A stretch of DNA of 64,000 bases from Acidisphaera sp. S103 (GTDB taxonomy: Bacteria > Pseudomonadota > Alphaproteobacteria > Acetobacterales > Acetobacteraceae). Below are positions 61,239 through 64,000 of the stretch, in pieces (the stretch's first letter is position 1; each line of letters starts with the position of its first letter). The DNA lies in assembly GCF_009765975.1 (NCBI RefSeq), contig NZ_LMUJ01000085.1:3454-67453 (forward strand). The letters are read 5' to 3'. A program made the translations under genes and the position numbers. The notes under the pieces are model-generated. The model saw nothing but the letters and a program-made list of their open reading frames with translations. It was not told the origin of the DNA and did no database searches.

Positions 61239-62081
61239 CTATGCTTTCCGCGGCGACCAGCCATAAGCCTTCGCGCAGGCGCCGCCCATCAGCATGGCTC
61301 GCTCCGAGTCACTCAGGCGGTCGGTTTTGAGGAACGGCTCGACGGCCTGCTCGAAGTTGACGACCGCATAGGCGCGAGTCCAGTCCGTGCCCCACAGGCA
61401 GCGCTCGAAGCCCCAGGCGTCGAACACACGGGCCAGCGGGTCCCAGATGTCCGGGAACGGGAACGGCTGGTGGGACAGCGTGCAGGCGCCGCTCACCTTG
61501 ATCACCGCGTTTGAGCGCTTCGCCAGTTCCAGCACTTTCGGCAGATCGGCCCAAGCCTGCGGCGGTGCGGGCGGCACATGCGGTTGCACGATGCCCAGAT
61601 GATCGATGATGAACCGCGTGTTGGGATGGCGGTCGATCAGAGCGGTGCCGACCTCCAGATTGCCCCAGAACAGGACATTGACGGGAAAGTCGTGGGCAGC
61701 GGCGGCTCGGGCGATCCGATCGATGCCGGGATCGTCGGCCTTCCGTCCTGACTCCTTCGGCAGCATGATGCGGATTCCGACCGTCCCCGGCGTCTTCTTC
61801 CAGTCGGCGATAACGTCGGCAACGTTGGGATCGTCCGGATCGACCGGCTTGATGATCGCGAAACGGTCGGGATGGGCTTGTTGCACTTGCACCGCATAGC
61901 TGCCGTCATAACGGTACAGGCCGAAGGCGGAGATGAAGATCGCGCCGTCGACCCCGACTTTGTCCATGGCCGCCACCATCTCATCACCCGTAACATGCGC
62001 GGGCCAGTTCGGGACGTTGTGCCAGGGGCGCTTCGGCGTGTTCGCCTCATAGGCGTGAACCTGTGAATCGATAATCGTCAT
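61239..62081 (-). CDS. Amidohydrolase family protein (Amidohydro_2)
   Basis: A 280-aa TIM-barrel hydrolase or decarboxylase, a distant relative of the gene at 28136. TIIDSQVHAYEANTPKRPW is the N-terminus with SQVH at the metal site, FIIDHLGI and CLWGTDWTRAY give later ligands, and GGACAKAYGW closes it. It is last of a minus-strand cluster after an MFS gene. Substrate is probably a lactone, or an aromatic acid to be decarboxylated. Confidence 0.85.
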   Translation of the reverse strand: MTIIDSQVHAYEANTPKRPWHNVPNWPAHVTGDEMVAAMDKVGVDGAIFISAFGLYRYDGSYAVQVQQAHPDRFAIIKPVDPDDPNVADVIADWKKTPGTVGIRIMLPKESGRKADDPGIDRIARAAAAHDFPVNVLFWGNLEVGTALIDRHPNTRFIIDHLGIVQPHVPPAPPQAWADLPKVLELAKRSNAVIKVSGACTLSHQPFPFPDIWDPLARVFDAWGFERCLWGTDWTRAYAVVNFEQAVEPFLKTDRLSDSERAMLMGGACAKAYGWSPRKA

Positions 62082-62162
62082 CGGGGGATCTCCTCTTTGT
62101 CATGCAAGCTTGGCGACCGCGGCTGGTTTTTGTCCAGAGGGTGGAAGCGCCAGTACGACCCT

Positions 62163-63524
62163 TCAATCCAGTTGGAACCCGTACACCTCGCGGAAGATGA
62201 AGATCGCCGCCAGCAGGCCAACGATAGGGAACACCAGCACGAACGTCGTGGCGTTGGCCTGGCCGATCATGGCGAACAGCGACGGGAACAGGAAAATCCC
62301 CATGAACACCGCGATCTTGTTGAACACGTAGGTCAAGCCGCCGGCGACCCCTCGATATTCCGCCCGAGACACCACGGTGGCGATCGTCAGCGGATTGGTG
62401 ACCGCCCAGATATGCCCCCACATCATGATGGCGGCGGCCAGCGGCAGCAGGAACGGATGCCCCGTGTACAGCGCATAGGCGGCGATCGACAGCCCGACGA
62501 TCACGGTGGAGAACCCGGCGATGCCGACGCCGCGATGTCCCAGCCTGGGCAGCATCGCCGGCCCGACCCAGGCGGCGATGCCGGCGATCACCCAGATCAG
62601 CCCGGTCATCAGGCTGGTGCCGATGATCGATGACACACCGACCATCATGAAGATCACCGGAATGTAGAAGCCGAACGTCGAGAACTGGCCACCGCAGCAC
62701 AGAAACGAAATCCAGCTGTAGATGCTGGCCCGCCAGCGGACCGGATCCTGGCGCAGGTCGCTCAGGAATTCCCGCAGCGGCGGCTTCCTTATCGTGACAT
62801 CCATATCCGGCAGCATGTCCAGGCTGTCGCCGTAGATCTGCCGCGATGTCGCCTTGGCCTCGCGGAACCGGCCCTGGCGGACCAGCCAGATCGTCGTCTC
62901 CGGCAACTCGCTGCGCATGATCAGGATGATCACCGCCGGGACCGCTCCAAGCCCCAGGATCACCCGCCACATCCATTCGTGCGACATGCCAGAGACCAGG
63001 AACAGCGCCACCACCGCCGCGCAGACCGCCTGGCCGGCGGCGTACATGACCTGCCATCGGTTGCCCATGACCTCGCGCCGGCCGGTGGGCAGATATTCCA
63101 TGATGTAGGTATAGCTGGTGGTGACGTCGGCCCCCAACGGGATGCCCAGGACGAAACGGATGACGATCAACTGCTCGATGCTGGTCACAAAGGCCTGCAT
63201 CGCTGCCAGCACGATGAAAAGCGCGATGCTGGCCATGAACATCACCCGCCGCCCTAGCTTGTCGGTCAGCCAGCCGCCCAGCAGTGCGCCCAGTACCGCA
63301 CCCGCCTGCACCCCGGCGGCGCTAAGCCCCAGCAGCAGCGGCGACGGATTGAACTGCTGGCGGATGAACGTCAGCACGAAGGCGATCGAGTAATAGTCCC
63401 AGGCCTCCACGAACAGGGAAGCCAGCATCAGGATCCCGATGTAGTTGCCCTTCGGCGCGTAGGTGCCGGCGATATGCCTGACAGCTTCATCCATCGCCGT
63501 CTGTTGAGTGACAGTCGTTGACAC
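62163..63524 (-). CDS. MFS transporter, sugar-porter/metabolite:H+ symporter type
   Basis: Twelve-helix carrier of 453 aa. GGWLTDKLGRRVMF is MFS motif A, VLGIPLGADVTTSYTYIMEYLPTGRR and SELPETTIWLVRQGRFREA (PESPR-like) match the sugar or aromatic-acid porter style. Both the N-terminal loop and the central loop face the cytoplasm. It follows the NHL gene by 41 bp and precedes the amidohydrolase by 81 bp. It probably imports the amidohydrolase substrate. Confidence 0.87.
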   Translation of the reverse strand: MSTTVTQQTAMDEAVRHIAGTYAPKGNYIGILMLASLFVEAWDYYSIAFVLTFIRQQFNPSPLLLGLSAAGVQAGAVLGALLGGWLTDKLGRRVMFMASIALFIVLAAMQAFVTSIEQLIVIRFVLGIPLGADVTTSYTYIMEYLPTGRREVMGNRWQVMYAAGQAVCAAVVALFLVSGMSHEWMWRVILGLGAVPAVIILIMRSELPETTIWLVRQGRFREAKATSRQIYGDSLDMLPDMDVTIRKPPLREFLSDLRQDPVRWRASIYSWISFLCCGGQFSTFGFYIPVIFMMVGVSSIIGTSLMTGLIWVIAGIAAWVGPAMLPRLGHRGVGIAGFSTVIVGLSIAAYALYTGHPFLLPLAAAIMMWGHIWAVTNPLTIATVVSRAEYRGVAGGLTYVFNKIAVFMGIFLFPSLFAMIGQANATTFVLVFPIVGLLAAIFIFREVYGFQLD

Positions 63525-63565
63525 GTCGGACGTTTCCCTATCCCGTTATTTATTCTGCACTCCGA

Positions 63566-64000
63566 TCAACTGATCCGCACCAGCTTCTGCAGGCTGCGGA
63601 TACGCCGAGGCCTGGCGGCCCCGGGAAAAACATGCTCCCACGCGGAGTAGGAGACCTCGCCGACATACAGGTCGCCGCGGGAGTCCATCGCCAGCGTGTG
63701 CGGCGCGATGAACGCGCCGTCTTCCGTGCCGGCATGCGGCGCGCCCAGCCGGCCCAGCAACTGGCCTTTGTGATCCAGGACGGAGATACGCGGCCCGATA
63801 TTCGGATACCGACGATTGATCGCCAGGAACGGCCCGAGTTCGCCGACGAAGAAGATCGGCTGTCTGGTCCCGTGCATATACAGCCCGCAGGGGCGGAACA
63901 GATTGTGCCATTGCGTCACGAATTTGCCGTCGGTGTCGAACACCTGGATGCGGTAGTTCTCGCGGTCGGCGATGTAGACGAACCCGTCATCGTCGCAGGT
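63566..64000 (-). CDS. NHL-repeat beta-propeller protein, N-terminal part cut by window edge
   Basis: C-terminal 144 residues of a protein running past base 64000. NHL-type blades are visible: DDDGFVYIADRENYRIQVFD, FFVGELGPFLAINRRYPNIG-RISVLDHKGQLLGRLG and HTLAMDSRGDLYVGEVSYSAWE. The family has peptidyl-alpha-hydroxyglycine-lyase-like and other propellers. It is upstream of an MFS carrier and amidohydrolase in one operon; its role is unknown. Confidence 0.83.
   Translation of the reverse strand, partial: TCDDDGFVYIADRENYRIQVFDTDGKFVTQWHNLFRPCGLYMHGTRQPIFFVGELGPFLAINRRYPNIGPRISVLDHKGQLLGRLGAPHAGTEDGAFIAPHTLAMDSRGDLYVGEVSYSAWEHVFPGAARPRRIRSLQKLVRIS

Noticed and set aside
1-64000. CRISPR arrays, tRNA, rRNA, phage genes, intact insertion sequences
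   Set aside because: Looked for repeats with regular spacing, tRNA-like clover leaves and phage or transposase motifs; only the ISL3-type remnant at 27891-28078 was found.

Overview
The window is high-GC DNA from a metabolically versatile proteobacterium. Tat-type and lipoprotein leaders, an Mla/MCE lipid-transport operon, TRAP and ABC uptake systems and tight ATGA/GTGA operons point to an alphaproteobacterium; Acetobacteraceae or another Rhodospirillales member is my best guess, inferred from gene style only. I see no rRNA, tRNA, CRISPR array, intact prophage or intact insertion sequence. Almost the whole window is accessory catabolism and nutrient scavenging.

Layout. 1-7075 (minus): a branched-chain/acyl-acid type ABC system (livG, livF, a substrate-binding protein and a livH cut by the window edge) in one operon with an acyl-CoA ligase, an MDR oxidoreductase, a thioesterase and a glyoxalase-like protein. 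7742-24815: a large sulfur-scavenging island. It holds two SsuABC/TauABC-type importers, two TauD-type dioxygenases, a CmcJ/NvfI-type oxygenase, an SsuD monooxygenase, an acyl-CoA-dehydrogenase-like monooxygenase and a complete sulfate importer (sbp, cysT, cysW, cysA). 24946-28080 is a graveyard: a fused metN/metQ remnant, a frameshifted ssuD 3' end, a small protein with a 48-bp tandem duplication and a frameshifted ISL3-type transposase remnant. They surround one intact LivJ-type binding protein. 28136-32604 (plus): a NitT/TauT importer flanked by an amidohydrolase and an alpha/beta-hydrolase-fold protein lacking its nucleophile serine. 32655-37332: MFS transporter, LeuD/LeuC paralogues and a divergent LysR regulator with a palindromic operator.

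37518-43062 (minus) is the most unusual locus. Five overlapping or closely packed genes encode a Cache-GAF membrane receptor ending in a degenerate class III cyclase domain, an MlaE permease, an ABC 'ATPase' with no recognisable Walker A lysine, signature, Walker B or H-loop, an MlaD/MCE protein and a TPR lipoprotein. I propose it as the candidate undescribed system.

43228-46310 has a periplasmic-adaptor remnant, then a gluconate-2-dehydrogenase-like pair without a cytochrome subunit. 46415-49985 is a phosphonoacetate hydrolase locus (phnA), a second alkaline-phosphatase-superfamily enzyme and a divergent LysR regulator. 50114-61041 is an organic-acid island: TRAP importer (dctP, fused dctQM), two SnoaL-like proteins, an FCD-GntR regulator, two D-2-hydroxyacid dehydrogenases and two MFS transporters. 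61239-64000 (minus) is an NHL-repeat protein (partial), an MFS transporter and an amidohydrolase.

Taken together the genes import and break down sulfonates, sulfate, phosphonoacetate, 2-hydroxy/dicarboxylic acids and probably aromatic or branched acyl compounds. Each uptake system sits beside the enzymes and regulator that would process its substrate.
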